A stretch of DNA of 58,919 bases from Acidobacteriota bacterium (GCA_021296475.1 JAGWAJ010000004.1:1-58919), one strand, 5' to 3'. Shown: positions 16,574 through 26,403, counted from the stretch's first letter. The notes: generated by a model not told the origin, from the sequence alone. Numbers and translations: made by a program.

Positions 16574-18367
16574 GGAGTCTCCCATCTCGACCCCGCCGGC
16601 CGGGAAGTACTCCCGCCAGCGCTCGGTGACCCGCCGTGCGATGTCGGGCCGGCAGGTGAGCTCCCGCGGGTAGGAGGGCTTCATGCGGGCGTCGAGGACG
16701 ACCGGGGGCGTGTACGAAAGGTGGTGGCGCACCACGCGGGTCGCGCGGGCGTGGAGGTCGCTGGCGGGCTCGAAGCGCGTGAACGTCGTCCAGAGGAAGT
16801 TCATCACCGACGCCACGGCGCGGTCCGGCTCGTCGGAGACGACGACGAGCGGCCAGTCGGAGAACGCCGAAGCCGCGGCCAGCCGCTCGGCCGCTCGCGG
16901 CTCGGTGGCATACGGCGGCGCATCGATCACGAGGCAGCCGGGACAGAAGACGCGCACCGTGGTCACGCCGCGCGGCAGCTCCGCGGCCCGGAACTCGGCA
17001 GGGAGCGTCCGCACGGCGGGTCCCAGGCCGAGCCAGATCCCCTTGGAGCCCTCGTTGACGGACGGTCCGGTGTAGTCGAGCGTGTCCATCGACAGGTTCG
17101 ACACGACGTAGAGATCGGTCTCCGGGCGGGTGCGCTCGAGCAGGTGCACGAGCGTGCGGCGGAAGTCGCGCAGGTCGACCCGCTGATCGGTCACGAGCAG
17201 GAACTTGGTCAGCGAGAGCTGCCCCTCGCCGAGGATCCGGAAGGCGCTGGCCATCGCTTCGCGGGCGTAGCGTTGCCGCACCACCGCCGCGCCCAGCGAG
17301 TGGTAGCCGGTCTCGCCGTAGGACCACAGGTCGACTACGCCGGGCATGACCAGGGGGAACAGCGGCGAGAGCAGCTCCTGCAGGAGGTCGCCGATGAAGA
17401 AGTCCTCCTGGCGCGGCTTGCCGACCACCGTTGCGGGATAGATCGCGTCCTGGCGGCGCGCCATCCGATCGACGGTGAACACCGGGTAGTCGTGGGCCAG
17501 CGAGTAGTACCCGTAGTGGTCGCCGAAGGGCCCCTCGGGGCGGCGGACGCGGGGGGCGACCGATCCGACGAGGGCGAACTCGGCGCTGCCGATGAGGCGG
17601 TGCGGCCCGATGCCGCCCGCGACAGGCAGTCGCTCGCCCGCGATGAGCGACGCCAGCATCAGTTCGGGGACGTTCTCGGGCAACGGCGCGATCGCGGCCA
17701 GCATCAGGGCCGGCGGGCCGCCCAGAAAGACGGTGGCGGGAAGCGGCTCGTCCCGGCCCTCGGCGACGGCATAGTGGAAGCCGCCCCCCTTCCCGATCTG
17801 CCAGTGCATGCCGGTCGACCGCGAGTCGTGCACCTGCAGGCGATACATGCCGAGGTTGTGCCCCGGCCGCTCCGGATGCTCCGTGTAGACGAGCGGCAGC
17901 GTGATGAACGGCCCGCCGTCCTCCGGCCAGCAGGTGACGGCCGGCAGGCGGTCGAGCCGCACGTCGCGGGTGACCACTTCCGTCACGGGGGCGCGCTTGC
18001 GGGATCGCGTCCCGATCCGGAGGAGCGCGCCGGCCATGTCCCGCGCCCCCCAGAGCTTCGCTGGCGTCGGCGGGAGGAGCGTCTCCGCCAGCTCGACGAC
18101 CCGGCGGATGAGCTGCAGGGGGCGCGTCCCGAACGCGAGCTCCGCCCGCCGCGCCGTCCCGAAGAGATTCGTGACGAGCGGAAACGACGCCCCGGTGACG
18201 TTCCGGAAGAGCAGCGCCGGCCCGCCGGCCGCAATCACCCGGCGGTGAATCTCCGCCGCTTCGAGCACGGGGTCTACCGGCGCCTCGATCACGGCGACGT
18301 TGTCGTCGCGCCGCAGTTGGTCGAGGAACGCGCGGAGGTCCGGAAAGCCGTGTTGACCCACGAACAT
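16553..18367 (-). CDS. UbiD-family (prenylated-FMN) decarboxylase
   Basis: 604-aa UbiD-type enzyme that reversibly decarboxylates aromatic or unsaturated acids with prenylated FMN. Family blocks are LFRNVTGASFPLVTNLFGT near residue 55, GMYRLQVHDSRSTGMHWQIGKGGGFHY in the middle, GSAEFALVG and RRPEGPFGDHYGYYSLAHDYP containing the conserved catalytic-site Glu/Arg region. The overall size is near the usual ~500 residues plus a C-terminal extension. ATG at 18367 is preceded by a TATCGT -10-like hexamer and no Shine-Dalgarno; a GTG three codons earlier is an alternative. No UbiX prenyltransferase is in the window. Whether it acts in quinone synthesis or aromatic degradation is open. Confidence 0.88.
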   Translation of the reverse strand: MFVGQHGFPDLRAFLDQLRRDDNVAVIEAPVDPVLEAAEIHRRVIAAGGPALLFRNVTGASFPLVTNLFGTARRAELAFGTRPLQLIRRVVELAETLLPPTPAKLWGARDMAGALLRIGTRSRKRAPVTEVVTRDVRLDRLPAVTCWPEDGGPFITLPLVYTEHPERPGHNLGMYRLQVHDSRSTGMHWQIGKGGGFHYAVAEGRDEPLPATVFLGGPPALMLAAIAPLPENVPELMLASLIAGERLPVAGGIGPHRLIGSAEFALVGSVAPRVRRPEGPFGDHYGYYSLAHDYPVFTVDRMARRQDAIYPATVVGKPRQEDFFIGDLLQELLSPLFPLVMPGVVDLWSYGETGYHSLGAAVVRQRYAREAMASAFRILGEGQLSLTKFLLVTDQRVDLRDFRRTLVHLLERTRPETDLYVVSNLSMDTLDYTGPSVNEGSKGIWLGLGPAVRTLPAEFRAAELPRGVTTVRVFCPGCLVIDAPPYATEPRAAERLAAASAFSDWPLVVVSDEPDRAVASVMNFLWTTFTRFEPASDLHARATRVVRHHLSYTPPVVLDARMKPSYPRELTCRPDIARRVTERWREYFPAGGVEMGDSERASLT

Positions 18368-18374
18368 CGCGCTG

Positions 18375-18380
18375 ACGATA
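18375..18380 (-). promoter_or_regulatory. -10 element TATCGT for the UbiD-family gene
   Basis: TATCGT reads leftward with its first base 13 nt before the ATG at 18367, in a region without a Shine-Dalgarno. The spacing predicts a leaderless transcript. Confidence 0.4.
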
Positions 18381-18450
18381 CACCGCGGGCTCGCCACCGG
18401 TCGTGGCGGGCCTCCCTCGCCCGCAGGGAGACGACGGTCACCAGGCCCGT

Positions 18451-18479
18451 TGATCCCGTCATGCTGCTTCGGTAGATTC
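18451..18479 (+). promoter_or_regulatory. Candidate sigma70-type promoter upstream of glcB
   Basis: TTGATC (18451-18456), a 17-bp spacer and TAGATT (18474-18479). It could drive the possible small ORF at 18481 or, at a distance, glcB. Confidence 0.35.
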
Positions 18480-18687
18480 CGTGCATGGGAGCTACTACCG
18501 TCTGACCGCCCCTCCCACGCGAGGACCCGAGGCGTGACGGCCCGAGGCTCGCTGTTCTGGATCAGGTATCGAAGGCCCGGCTGGCCGGTTTCGTCGGCGT
18601 GGCGTCGAGCCCCTTCCTGCAGCGTCTGGACGCGGCCATGGCGCTCTATCTCGGTGATTGACCGGTTCCCGATCCGCACCTCCGGAG

Positions 18688-18693
18688 TAGAAT
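18688..18693 (+). promoter_or_regulatory. Candidate -10 element TAGAAT for glcB
   Basis: TAGAAT lies 53 nt upstream of the glcB ATG and would give a leader of about 45 nt that includes the AGCAGGGGG ribosome-binding site. No convincing -35 is visible at 16-18 bp. Confidence 0.35.
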
Positions 18694-18745
18694 CACCCGG
18701 CCGGGTGCGGCGGCGCGCCCACGGGTCACGAAGCAGGGGGACGGC

Positions 18746-20920
18746 ATGACGGAGCGGATGGCGGCCGGGGGGCTGCAGGTCGACAAGGAGCTGTACGACT
18801 TCATCAACGACGAGGCGCTGCCGGGCACGGGCGTGTCCCCGGAGGCGTTCTGGTCCGGGTTCGACCGGCTCATTCACAGCCTCGCGCCGCGGAACCGCGA
18901 GCTGCTGGCCAGGCGGGACGAGCTCCAGCGGCGCATCGACGCCTGGTACCGGGAAAACCACGACGAGCCGATCGACCTCCCCGAGTACCAGGCAATGCTC
19001 CGCGAGATCGGCTACCTGGTGCCCGAGGGCGAGGACTTCGCCGCAGAGACCGCCAACGTCGACCCGGAGATCTCGACCGTCGCCGGCCCGCAGCTCGTCG
19101 TGCCCGTCACCAACCCGCGCTACGCCCTGAACGCGGCGAACGCTCGCTGGGGCAGCCTCTACGACGCGCTGTACGGCACGGACGTCATTCCCGAGGACGA
19201 CGGCTGCGAGCGCACGGCGAAGTACAACCCCGTCCGGGGCGCCCGCGTGATCGCGCGCTCCCGCGGGTTCCTCGACGCCGCGGCCCCGCTCGCCGGGGGC
19301 AGCCACAAGGACGCGACTGCGTATGCGGTGGCCGGCGGCGCGCTCGCCGTCACCCTGAAGGACGGGAGCACGACGGGACTGGCCGATGCCTCGAAGCTCG
19401 CCGGCTACCGCGGAGACCCCGGCGCGCCGTCGGCCGTCCTGCTGCGCAACAACGGCCTCCATATCGAGATCGCCATCGACCGCGGCCACCCCGTCGGTCG
19501 GGACGACGCCGCCGGCGTCAAGGACATCGTGCTCGAGGCGGCGACCACGACCATCATGGACCTGGAGGACTCGGTCTCCTGCGTCGACGCCGAGGACAAG
19601 GTGCTCGCCTACCGGAACTGGCTCGGCCTGATCAAGGGCGACCTCACCGACCGGTTCGAGAAGGGCGGCCGGATGGTCGACCGGGCCATGAACCCGGCCC
19701 GCGAGTACACGGCGCCCGACGGCTCCCCCGTGACCCTTCCGGGAATCAGCCTGATGCTGATCCGCAACGTCGGCCACCTGATGACGAACCCGGCGGTCCT
19801 CGATCGCGAGGGCAACGAGGCGCCGGAGGGAATCCTCGACGCGATGATCTCGTCGCTGATCGCCGTCCACGATGTCAAGAGCGGCAGGAACAGCCGCGCG
19901 GGGTCCATCTACATCGTCAAGCCGAAGATGCACGGGCCCGAGGAAGTGGCCTTCTGCGATCGGACGCTCGCGCAGGTGGAGGACGTCCTCGGCCTCGACC
20001 GCCACACGATCAAGATCGGGATCATGGACGAGGAACGGCGGACGACGGTCAACCTCAAGGAGTGCGTGCGCGCCGCTAAGGACCGCGTCTTCTTCATCAA
20101 CACCGGCTTCCTCGACCGGACCGGCGACGAGATGCACACCGCGATGGAAGCGGGGCCGATGATCCGCAAGAAGGACATGAAGACGGCCGACTGGATGGTC
20201 ACCTACGAGGACTGGAACGTCGACATCGGCCTCGAGACCGGCCTGCCGGGACACGCCCAGATCGGCAAGGGCATGTGGGCCATGCCCGACCTGATGGCCG
20301 ACATGATGAAGGCGAAGATCGGCCACCCGCAGCAGGGCGCCAACACGGCCTGGGTGCCCTCCCCCACCGCCGCCACCCTGCACGCGACGCACTACCACCA
20401 GGTGGACGTCACGGCCCGCCAGGCCGAGCTCCGCTCGCGCCCGCGGGCCGATCTGGACAAAATCCTGACGATTCCGCGCGCCGAGCGACCCGCCTGGTCG
20501 CCGGAGGAGATTCAGCAGGAGCTCGACAACAACGCCCAGGGCATCCTGGGCTACGTCGTGCGCTGGGTCGAGCAGGGAATCGGCTGTTCCAAGGTGCCCG
20601 ACATCAACAACGTCGGGCTGATGGAGGACCGCGCCACCCTGCGCATCTCGAGCCAGCACATCTGCAACTGGCTGCACCACGGAATCTGCACGGAGGCGCA
20701 GGTGCGCGAGACGCTCGAACGCATGGCCGCGGTGGTCGACGGGCAGAACGCCGGCGACCCGCACTACCGGCCGATGGCGCCCGACCTGGGCGCGAGCGTC
20801 GCCTTCCAGGCGGCCTGCGACCTGGTGTTCAAGGGACGCGAGCAGCCGAGCGGCTACACCGAGCCGATCCTCCACGCCCGGCGCCAGGAGGCAAAGGCCA
20901 GGTTCGGCGGGCGCGGCTGA
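18746..20920 (+). CDS. glcB: Malate synthase G
   Basis: 724-aa malate synthase G, which condenses glyoxylate with acetyl-CoA to malate in the glyoxylate bypass or glycolate use. Length matches the monomeric G isoform. Hallmarks include [35 protein letters not shown], the [16 protein letters not shown] block and the [17 protein letters not shown] segment. The ATG follows AGCAGGGGGACGGC. Its stop overlaps the GNAT gene start (TGATG), and acetyl-CoA synthetase follows, forming an acetate-to-malate unit. Isocitrate lyase is not in the window. Confidence 0.96.
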   Translation: MTERMAAGGLQVDKELYDFINDEALPGTGVSPEAFWSGFDRLIHSLAPRNRELLARRDELQRRIDAWYRENHDEPIDLPEYQAMLREIGYLVPEGEDFAAETANVDPEISTVAGPQLVVPVTNPRYALNAANARWGSLYDALYGTDVIPEDDGCERTAKYNPVRGARVIARSRGFLDAAAPLAGGSHKDATAYAVAGGALAVTLKDGSTTGLADASKLAGYRGDPGAPSAVLLRNNGLHIEIAIDRGHPVGRDDAAGVKDIVLEAATTTIMDLEDSVSCVDAEDKVLAYRNWLGLIKGDLTDRFEKGGRMVDRAMNPAREYTAPDGSPVTLPGISLMLIRNVGHLMTNPAVLDREGNEAPEGILDAMISSLIAVHDVKSGRNSRAGSIYIVKPKMHGPEEVAFCDRTLAQVEDVLGLDRHTIKIGIMDEERRTTVNLKECVRAAKDRVFFINTGFLDRTGDEMHTAMEAGPMIRKKDMKTADWMVTYEDWNVDIGLETGLPGHAQIGKGMWAMPDLMADMMKAKIGHPQQGANTAWVPSPTAATLHATHYHQVDVTARQAELRSRPRADLDKILTIPRAERPAWSPEEIQQELDNNAQGILGYVVRWVEQGIGCSKVPDINNVGLMEDRATLRISSQHICNWLHHGICTEAQVRETLERMAAVVDGQNAGDPHYRPMAPDLGASVAFQAACDLVFKGREQPSGYTEPILHARRQEAKARFGGRG

Positions 20921-21486
20921 TGGCGCCCGAGACGGGCGGCGCCGCCGCCGTCCTGGCCCGCTACCCCCGCGCGGTCACGGCGGCCGACGGCCGCCCCGTG
21001 AAGCTCCGGCTGATGACCCGGGACGACAGCGAAGCGGTGCTGGCATTCGCGAACAGCCTGGATGAGGACGCGCTGCTCTACCTGCGGGTCAACATCACGG
21101 AGCCGGGCGTCGTGGAGCGCTGGGCCGAGTACATCGAGGCGGGGCGGACCCACACCGTGCTCGCCGTCGACGGCGACTCGGTCGCCGGCGAGGGGAGCCT
21201 GCTCCACAACCGGACCACGTGGACCCGGCACCTCGGCGAGATCCGGGTCCAGGTGGCTCCGTCCCAGCGCCGGCGCGGTCTGGCGCGCCTGCTGGCCGAG
21301 GAAGTGGAGTGGATCGCGCATTCCCTCGATCTCCGAATGCTCACCGCCCGCATGACGCTCGATCAGGTCGCCGCGCAATCGGTCTTCCGGCGCCTCGGCT
21401 TCCAGCGCGAGGCGGTGCTCTGGGACTACGTGATGACGGCGGACGGCAAGACGCGGAACTTGCTCGTCGCCACGAAGCGGCTATGA
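20920..21486 (+). CDS. GNAT-family N-acetyltransferase between glcB and acs
   Basis: 188-aa single-domain GNAT. The acetyl-CoA loop is [19 protein letters not shown], matching the RRxGxA/G motif, followed by [12 protein letters not shown] and a C-terminal [17 protein letters not shown]. Its ATG overlaps the glcB stop, so it is translationally coupled. Position directly before acetyl-CoA synthetase recalls acuA-acs and Pat-Acs systems, in which a GNAT acetylates the catalytic lysine of Acs and switches it off. That role is inferred from context, and a small-molecule acetyltransferase is equally possible. Confidence 0.8.
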   Translation: MAPETGGAAAVLARYPRAVTAADGRPVKLRLMTRDDSEAVLAFANSLDEDALLYLRVNITEPGVVERWAEYIEAGRTHTVLAVDGDSVAGEGSLLHNRTTWTRHLGEIRVQVAPSQRRRGLARLLAEEVEWIAHSLDLRMLTARMTLDQVAAQSVFRRLGFQREAVLWDYVMTADGKTRNLLVATKRL

Positions 21487-21574
21487 TCGACGCCGCTCCG
21501 GCGGGTTCGCGGGCGCCGACCGCGCGCCCGGGCCCGCGCGGATGCGGTCCGTCGCCGACGAAGGGGAGGATGCT

Positions 21575-23539
21575 GTGGCCGACGAAAAGCCGACCGATGG
21601 ATTCGATGCGCTGCTGACCGAAGACCGCGTCTTCGAGCCGCCGGAGGAGTTCCGCAGGAACGCCAACATCAACGACCCCGGTATCTACGAGCGCGCCGAC
21701 GCGGATCCGGAGGGCTTCTGGGCCGACTTCGCGAAGGAGCTCGACTGGAGCCGACCGTGGGACCGCGTGCTCGACTGGCAGCCGCCGGACGCGAAGTGGT
21801 TCATCGGCGGCAAAATCAACGCCAGCGTCAACTGCGTCGACCGCCACGCTCTCGGGAGCCGCCGGGACAAGCGGGCCATCGTCTGGGAGGGCGAGCCGGG
21901 CGACCAGAAGACCCTGACCTACGGCGAGCTGCACGTCGAGGTGCAGAAGTGCGCCAACGTGCTCCAGAAGCTGGGCGTCGGCCACGGCGATCGCGTTGCC
22001 GTCTACCTGCCGATGATCCCCGAGCTACCGATCGTGCTGCTGGCGTGCGCCCGCCTCGGCGCCGTCCACAGCGTCGTCTTCGGCGGCTTCAGCGCCGAGT
22101 CGCTGCGTGACCGAATCAACGACATGCAGGCGAAGCTGCTCGTCACGGCCGACGGCGGCTATCGCCGCGGCAGCGTCGTGCCCCTAAAGCAGATCTCCGA
22201 CGAGGCGCTCGACGGCTCGCCGAGCGTCGAGAACGTGCTGCTCGTCAAGCGCGAGGGCCTGGAGACGCCGTTCAACGTGGTTGCGGGACGCGACCACTGG
22301 TACCACGAGGTGATGGCGCAGGTGTCCGACACCTGCCCGCCGCGGGAGAACGACGCCGAGGACCTGCTCTTCACGCTCTACACGTCCGGCACCACCGGCA
22401 AGCCGAAGGGAATCGCGCACACCACCGGCGGGTACCTGGTCGGCACCTACGCCACCGCCAAGTGGGTCTTCGACCTCAAGGAGGACGACATCTACTGGTG
22501 CTCCGCCGACATCGGCTGGGTCACCGGCCACAGCTATCTGGTCTACGGGCCGCTGTTGAACGGCGCGACCTGCGTGATGTACGAGGGCGCACCCGACACC
22601 CCCGGCCGCGACCGCTTCTGGGACATCTGCGCGCGGCACAAGGTGACGGTCTTCTACACCGCCCCGACCGCCATTCGCGCGTTCATGAAGTGGGGCCCGG
22701 AGCACATCCGCAAGCACGACCTCAGCTCGCTCCGCCTGCTCGGCTCGGTCGGCGAGCCGATCAATCCGGAAGCCTGGATGTGGTACTACCACCACGTCGG
22801 CGGCGAGCGCTGCCCCATCGTCGACACCTGGTGGCAGACGGAGACCGGCAGCATTTTGATCACGCCGCTCCCCGGCATCACCCCGCTCAAGCCGGGCTCT
22901 GCGTCGCGCCCCTTCCCGGGCCTGAAGCCGGCCATCGTGACCGAGAGCGGCGAGCCGGTCGAAGTGGGCGGCGGCTACCTGGTCCAGACCCGACCCTGGC
23001 CGTCGATGCTGCGCACCATCTACGGCGACCACGACCGCTTCGTGGCCACCTACTGGAACCGCTGGGGACGCGACGTCTATGTGACCGGAGACGGCGCGAA
23101 GGTTGACGAGGACGGCTACTTCTGGCTGCTCGGCCGCGTCGACGACGTCCTCAACGTCGCCGGCCACCGGGTCGGCACCATGGAGGTCGAGAGCGCCCTC
23201 GTCGATCACCAGGAGGTGGCCGAGGCCGCCGTGGTCGGCAAGGCGCACGAGATCAAGGGGCAGGCCGTCTGCGCCTTCGTCACCCTGAAGGAAGGGGTGC
23301 AGGCGTCCGACGCCAAGCTCGAGGAGCTGCGGCAGCACGTGGCCCGGAAGATCGGGGCCATCGCCAAGCCCGACGAGATTCTCTGGACCGCGGACCTCCC
23401 GAAGACCCGCTCCGGGAAGATCATGCGCCGCCTGCTCCGCGACATCGCGGCCGGCAAGGCCCTGGGCGACGTCACCACGCTGGCCGATCCGTCCATCGTC
23501 GCGAAGCTGCGCGAGCAGTACGAGGAGAAGGAAGGGTAG
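21575..23539 (+). CDS. acs: Acetyl-CoA synthetase (AMP-forming)
   Basis: 654-aa Acs that activates acetate to acetyl-CoA through acetyl-AMP. It has the adenylation P-loop [64 protein letters not shown] and the C-terminal [11 protein letters not shown] whose lysine (~615) is the conserved catalytic, acetylatable residue. The GTG at 21575 is chosen because GGGGAGG (21563-21569) precedes it by five bases; an ATG eleven codons earlier lacks such a site. Together with glcB and the GNAT it funnels acetate into central metabolism. Confidence 0.95.
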   Translation: MADEKPTDGFDALLTEDRVFEPPEEFRRNANINDPGIYERADADPEGFWADFAKELDWSRPWDRVLDWQPPDAKWFIGGKINASVNCVDRHALGSRRDKRAIVWEGEPGDQKTLTYGELHVEVQKCANVLQKLGVGHGDRVAVYLPMIPELPIVLLACARLGAVHSVVFGGFSAESLRDRINDMQAKLLVTADGGYRRGSVVPLKQISDEALDGSPSVENVLLVKREGLETPFNVVAGRDHWYHEVMAQVSDTCPPRENDAEDLLFTLYTSGTTGKPKGIAHTTGGYLVGTYATAKWVFDLKEDDIYWCSADIGWVTGHSYLVYGPLLNGATCVMYEGAPDTPGRDRFWDICARHKVTVFYTAPTAIRAFMKWGPEHIRKHDLSSLRLLGSVGEPINPEAWMWYYHHVGGERCPIVDTWWQTETGSILITPLPGITPLKPGSASRPFPGLKPAIVTESGEPVEVGGGYLVQTRPWPSMLRTIYGDHDRFVATYWNRWGRDVYVTGDGAKVDEDGYFWLLGRVDDVLNVAGHRVGTMEVESALVDHQEVAEAAVVGKAHEIKGQAVCAFVTLKEGVQASDAKLEELRQHVARKIGAIAKPDEILWTADLPKTRSGKIMRRLLRDIAAGKALGDVTTLADPSIVAKLREQYEEKEG

Positions 23540-23649
23540 GAACCGGTGCTCCGTGCCGCGGCGAGGTCCACACTTGCCGCGGTGCGGGCATCCTGCTACG
23601 GTCGAAAATCAGTGGTGAGGATCTGGAAGGGTTGGCTGCCCCTCTCTCA

Positions 23650-23790
23650 GTGGCCGGCAGAAGCATAGAGAGGCGTCGCTCGTTCAGTTCGTTCCTCAAG
23701 ACGGCGACCGGACTGCGGACAGGTCCGCACGAGTACCAGGCCGCCTCGCCGACCACGACGCGTATCCGATCCTCCTGATCGCCGAGCGTG
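23650..23790 (+). pseudogene. Possible remnant of a helicase N-terminus, frameshifted
   Basis: From GTG 23650 the frame reads VAGRSIERRRSFSSFLKTATG and soon GPHEYQ, then drifts into nonsense and a stop. Shifting one frame at EYQ continues with GRLADHDAYPILLIAERVIE. The joined pattern F-x2-xATG-x-PxxYQ-x-RLA-x-PxLL resembles the start of superfamily 2 helicases such as Cas3-like proteins, before their Walker A motif. Only ~45 residues remain and the Walker A itself is absent. This is a weak, pattern-based call; it may be chance. Confidence 0.25.
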
Positions 23791-23800
23791 TGATCGAGAC

Positions 23801-25243
23801 ATGCTTGGCGCCGACTCCGTCACGGCCGACTCGCATACCAGAGTTCTCCTCCTGACGAGGAGATATTCCGCTATAATTCTCCTTTTCAGGAGGATAGAAA
23901 TCTCCGAGCCGACGCCAAGCCTGCGGCTGCAGCAGGCTCTCCGCGAGCAGCTCGCCGACTCGGTGCGGAAGCCCCTGCCCCCCCTCACACGGCGCCGCGT
24001 ACTCGGCAGGGTACGGTTTCCCGGGAAGGTCACGGCCGTGGTCGGCATGCGCCGGGCCGGCAAGACCACGTTCCTGCATCAACTGCGCCAGGATCGCCTT
24101 GATCACGGCACGCCCAGGCAACGACTGCCCTACATCTCGTTCGAAGACGAACGGCTTGCGGGTCTCGAGGCGACAGACCTCGGACTGCTGTTGTCGAGCT
24201 ACGATCGCGAGTTCGCGGACGCCGACCGCACAGCGACGGTGACCTGGCACTTCGACGAAATCCAGGTCGTACCCGGATGGGAACGGTTCGTCCGGCGATT
24301 GCTGGATGCCGAGCGTGCCGACGTGCTGATCACCGGGTCGTCCGCGGCGCTTCTCTCCCGAGAGATCGCGACGGCGCTACGCGGCAGGGCGTGGCAGGTG
24401 CTGATCCACCCCTTCAGCTTCGAGGAAGCGCTCCGCCACCAGGGACTGGCACTTCCCGGCGATCCGGGGGTTCTCACCCGCCGGGAACGCGGGCGGCTCG
24501 AACGCGCGCTGCTGGACTGGCTCGCGGCCGGCGGCTTTCCGGAGGCGCAGGGACTGGACCCGGCGTCGCGGCATCAACTCCTTCGAGATTACGTCGACGT
24601 CGCCATGCTGCGCGACGTGGTCGAGCGGCACGACGTGCGCAACGTGGCTGCCCTGCGCTGGCTCGTGAGGCACCTGCTGGGAAACGCGGGCGGCCTGTTC
24701 AGCATCGAGAAGTTCCACGCGGCACTGAAGTCGCAGGGCCTGCCCATCGCGAAGGACACCCTGCACCAGTTCCTCGGGTACCTGGAGGACTGCTTTCTCG
24801 TGCGGATCGTCTGGATGGAATCGACGTCGGAACGCCAGCGGATGGTCAATCCGCGCAAGGCGTATCCCGTCGACCCGGGGCTCATTCCCGTCTTCGATCG
24901 CACCGGCCGAGCGAACCTGGGACACGCGCTGGAAGCGGCGGTGCTGGTGGAGCTGGAGCGCCGCCGATTCGAGGTGACCTACGTGCGGACGCCGGCCGGC
25001 TACGAAGTCGACTTCCTCGCCCGCGGCGCGGGAGGGGAAGTGGAGCTGATCCAGGTATCCGCCGACCTGACGGACCCGGCCACCGCCGCGCGCGAGAGTC
25101 GGGCGCTTGCGGCGGCGGGAAGCCGGTTCCCGCGGGCGCGCAAGCGACTGCTGACGCTGACGCACGAGGGCGTTTCCGCCGAACTGCCCGCCGGAACGGA
25201 GGTGCAGACCGCCTGCGAGTGGCTGCTGGAAGGAGCGCGGTGA
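23801..25243 (+). CDS. ATP-binding protein of the AAA/DUF4143 family
   Basis: Up to 480 aa. It contains an AAA-type P-loop VVGMRRAGKTTFLHQL (~80-95), Walker B-like WHFDEIQVVPGW and sensor ITGSSAALLS, then the C-terminal DUF4143 part with YPVDPGLIPVFDR, LEAAVLVELERR and YEVDFLARG. The last is a nuclease-like E-x-D-x-L pattern common to this family. Function of the family is not settled; DNA-linked or toxin-like roles have been proposed. The ATG at 23801 precedes an AT-rich promoter-like segment with TATAAT (23872-23877) that lies inside the frame, so the true start is probably near 23897-23900. No ATG, GTG or TTG exists there; ATC at 23900 sits 7 nt after an AGGAGG. Start therefore uncertain. 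Confidence 0.8.
   Translation: MLGADSVTADSHTRVLLLTRRYSAIILLFRRIEISEPTPSLRLQQALREQLADSVRKPLPPLTRRRVLGRVRFPGKVTAVVGMRRAGKTTFLHQLRQDRLDHGTPRQRLPYISFEDERLAGLEATDLGLLLSSYDREFADADRTATVTWHFDEIQVVPGWERFVRRLLDAERADVLITGSSAALLSREIATALRGRAWQVLIHPFSFEEALRHQGLALPGDPGVLTRRERGRLERALLDWLAAGGFPEAQGLDPASRHQLLRDYVDVAMLRDVVERHDVRNVAALRWLVRHLLGNAGGLFSIEKFHAALKSQGLPIAKDTLHQFLGYLEDCFLVRIVWMESTSERQRMVNPRKAYPVDPGLIPVFDRTGRANLGHALEAAVLVELERRRFEVTYVRTPAGYEVDFLARGAGGEVELIQVSADLTDPATAARESRALAAAGSRFPRARKRLLTLTHEGVSAELPAGTEVQTACEWLLEGAR
23845..23895 (+). promoter_or_regulatory. Tandem palindromic operator and TATAAT ahead of the DUF4143 ATPase
   Basis: TCTCCTC-ctgac-GAGGAGA (23845-23863) is a perfect 7-bp inverted repeat. 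A second copy, ATTCTCCT-tttc-AGGAGGAT (23876-23895), follows with one mismatch. TATAAT at 23872-23877 overlaps the second. The arrangement looks like a promoter with two operator sites, and the second palindrome also carries the AGGAGG ribosome-binding sequence. Confidence 0.5.
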
Positions 25244-25272
25244 AGAGCCTTCGCTGCCGGCACCGCGGCGCG

Positions 25273-25497
25273 TCAGGAGGTGAAGCGGGCAGCGGACGAG
25301 ACGAGCCCCTGCATCGCCTTCTCAAGGCGCGTCAGCGACTCGGTGACCCTCCGGCGAACCGCCGCATCGACGTCCGGTCCGGCTTGCGCGGCCAGATCGG
25401 CGACGGCGGGAAGGGCGTCAGCCAGAGCGCGCTCCGTCTCCCCGATCGCCACGAGCATCGCGTCGTGCAGGTCGGCGTCGACGACGCGGTGCGGCAT
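25273..25497 (-). CDS. Small protein of unknown function
   Basis: Possible 74-aa protein starting MPHRVVDADLHDAMLVAIGE and continuing as a mainly helical, acidic-to-basic chain ending LEKAMQGLVSSAARFTS. The residue pattern is protein-like, but there is no recognised domain and no strong Shine-Dalgarno. It lies between the DUF4143 gene and exonuclease III, on the opposite strand to both. Confidence 0.4.
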   Translation of the reverse strand: MPHRVVDADLHDAMLVAIGETERALADALPAVADLAAQAGPDVDAAVRRRVTESLTRLEKAMQGLVSSAARFTS

Positions 25498-25615
25498 GCC
25501 CGTTGGCCCTCGGAGGCGGCCTGGCCGAGCCGGCCGCTGGAGTGTCAGTCGTGACACGATACACGATGCCCCGCCGCGGCGTCGCTGCGCCCCACTCCGA
25601 CACAGGCCTTCCGCC

Positions 25616-26389
25616 ATGCGCGTCGTGAGCTGGAACGTCAACGGCCTGCGGGCGTGCGCCAGGAAGGGGTTTCTCCGTTTCCTCGCCGACTCGCAGGCCG
25701 ACATCGTCGGCATCCAGGAGGTGCGCGCCTACGAGCACCAGTTGGAGCCGGGCGTGCGCGCGCCGGACGGGTGGCACGCGGCCTTCTCCGCCGGTGAGCG
25801 TCCCGGGTACAGCGGGGTCGCCCTCTACTCCCGGGAAGCTCCCACGCGGATTGAGACGGTGCTGGGCGAGCCGCGGTTCGACTCCGAGGGCCGCCTTCTC
25901 GTCGCCCACTTCGGGCGGCTGGCCGTGGCGTCGGTGTACTTCCCCAAGGGGAGCGGCCGGGACCGGAGCAATCGCCGCGTGCCCTACAAGCTCGACTTCT
26001 ACGCGGCGCTCTTCGACCGCATGCAGGTGCTGCGCCGCCGCGGGCCGGTTCTCGTCGTCGGGGACTACAACACGGCGCGCGAGCCGATCGACCTGGCGCG
26101 ACCCGCCGCCAACACGAGAACGAGTGGCTTCCTGCCGGAGGAACGGGCGGAGCTGACACGCTGGATCGACGCCGGTTGGGTCGACACCTTCCGCAGGCTC
26201 CATCCCGGCGAGGCCGGCCACTACACGTGGTGGCGGCAGTGGGGCGAGGCGCGGCGCAACAACGTCGGCTGGCGGATCGACTACGTGCTGGCCTCGCCGT
26301 CCGCCGCGCGGCGGGTCGCCGATGCCTTCATCTGGCCGCACGTCACCGGCTCCGACCACTGTCCGGTCGGCGTCGATCTGTCCGGCTGA
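25616..26389 (+). CDS. xth: Exodeoxyribonuclease III family AP endonuclease
   Basis: 257-aa exonuclease III-type enzyme of base excision repair that cuts at abasic sites and digests 3' ends. It begins MRVVSWNVNGLRACARKGF. It contains the metal-site glutamate in DIVGIQEVRA, the central VVGDYNTAREPIDL motif (Asp/Asn pair) and the terminal GSDHCPVGVDL carrying the catalytic Asp-His. Full family length. The start follows no strong Shine-Dalgarno but sits precisely at the conserved N-terminus. It converges on the CMD-like gene across an imperfect hairpin. Confidence 0.95.
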   Translation: MRVVSWNVNGLRACARKGFLRFLADSQADIVGIQEVRAYEHQLEPGVRAPDGWHAAFSAGERPGYSGVALYSREAPTRIETVLGEPRFDSEGRLLVAHFGRLAVASVYFPKGSGRDRSNRRVPYKLDFYAALFDRMQVLRRRGPVLVVGDYNTAREPIDLARPAANTRTSGFLPEERAELTRWIDAGWVDTFRRLHPGEAGHYTWWRQWGEARRNNVGWRIDYVLASPSAARRVADAFIWPHVTGSDHCPVGVDLSG

Positions 26390-26403
26390 AGGCGGCGCCG
26401 CCC

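Larger units (their letters stand above)
18368..18745. other. 378-bp intergenic region with promoters and a possible broken small ORF
   Basis: The region separates divergent ubiD-like and glcB genes. Near the left end is TATCGT (18380-18375, leftward), 13 nt before the ubiD-like ATG. Rightward, 18481-18537 encodes VHGSYYRLTAPPTRGPEA then stop. One frame over, 18533-18661 encodes a protein-like stretch including VLDQVSKARLAG and SSPFLQRLDAAMALYLGD then stop. Neither piece has a good start of its own, so this may be one small frameshifted gene or chance. Confidence 0.3.

Noticed and set aside
18658-18693. TTGACC with TAGAAT as a glcB promoter pair
   Set aside because: The spacing is 24 bp, too long for a sigma70 promoter; only the -10-like part was kept at low confidence.
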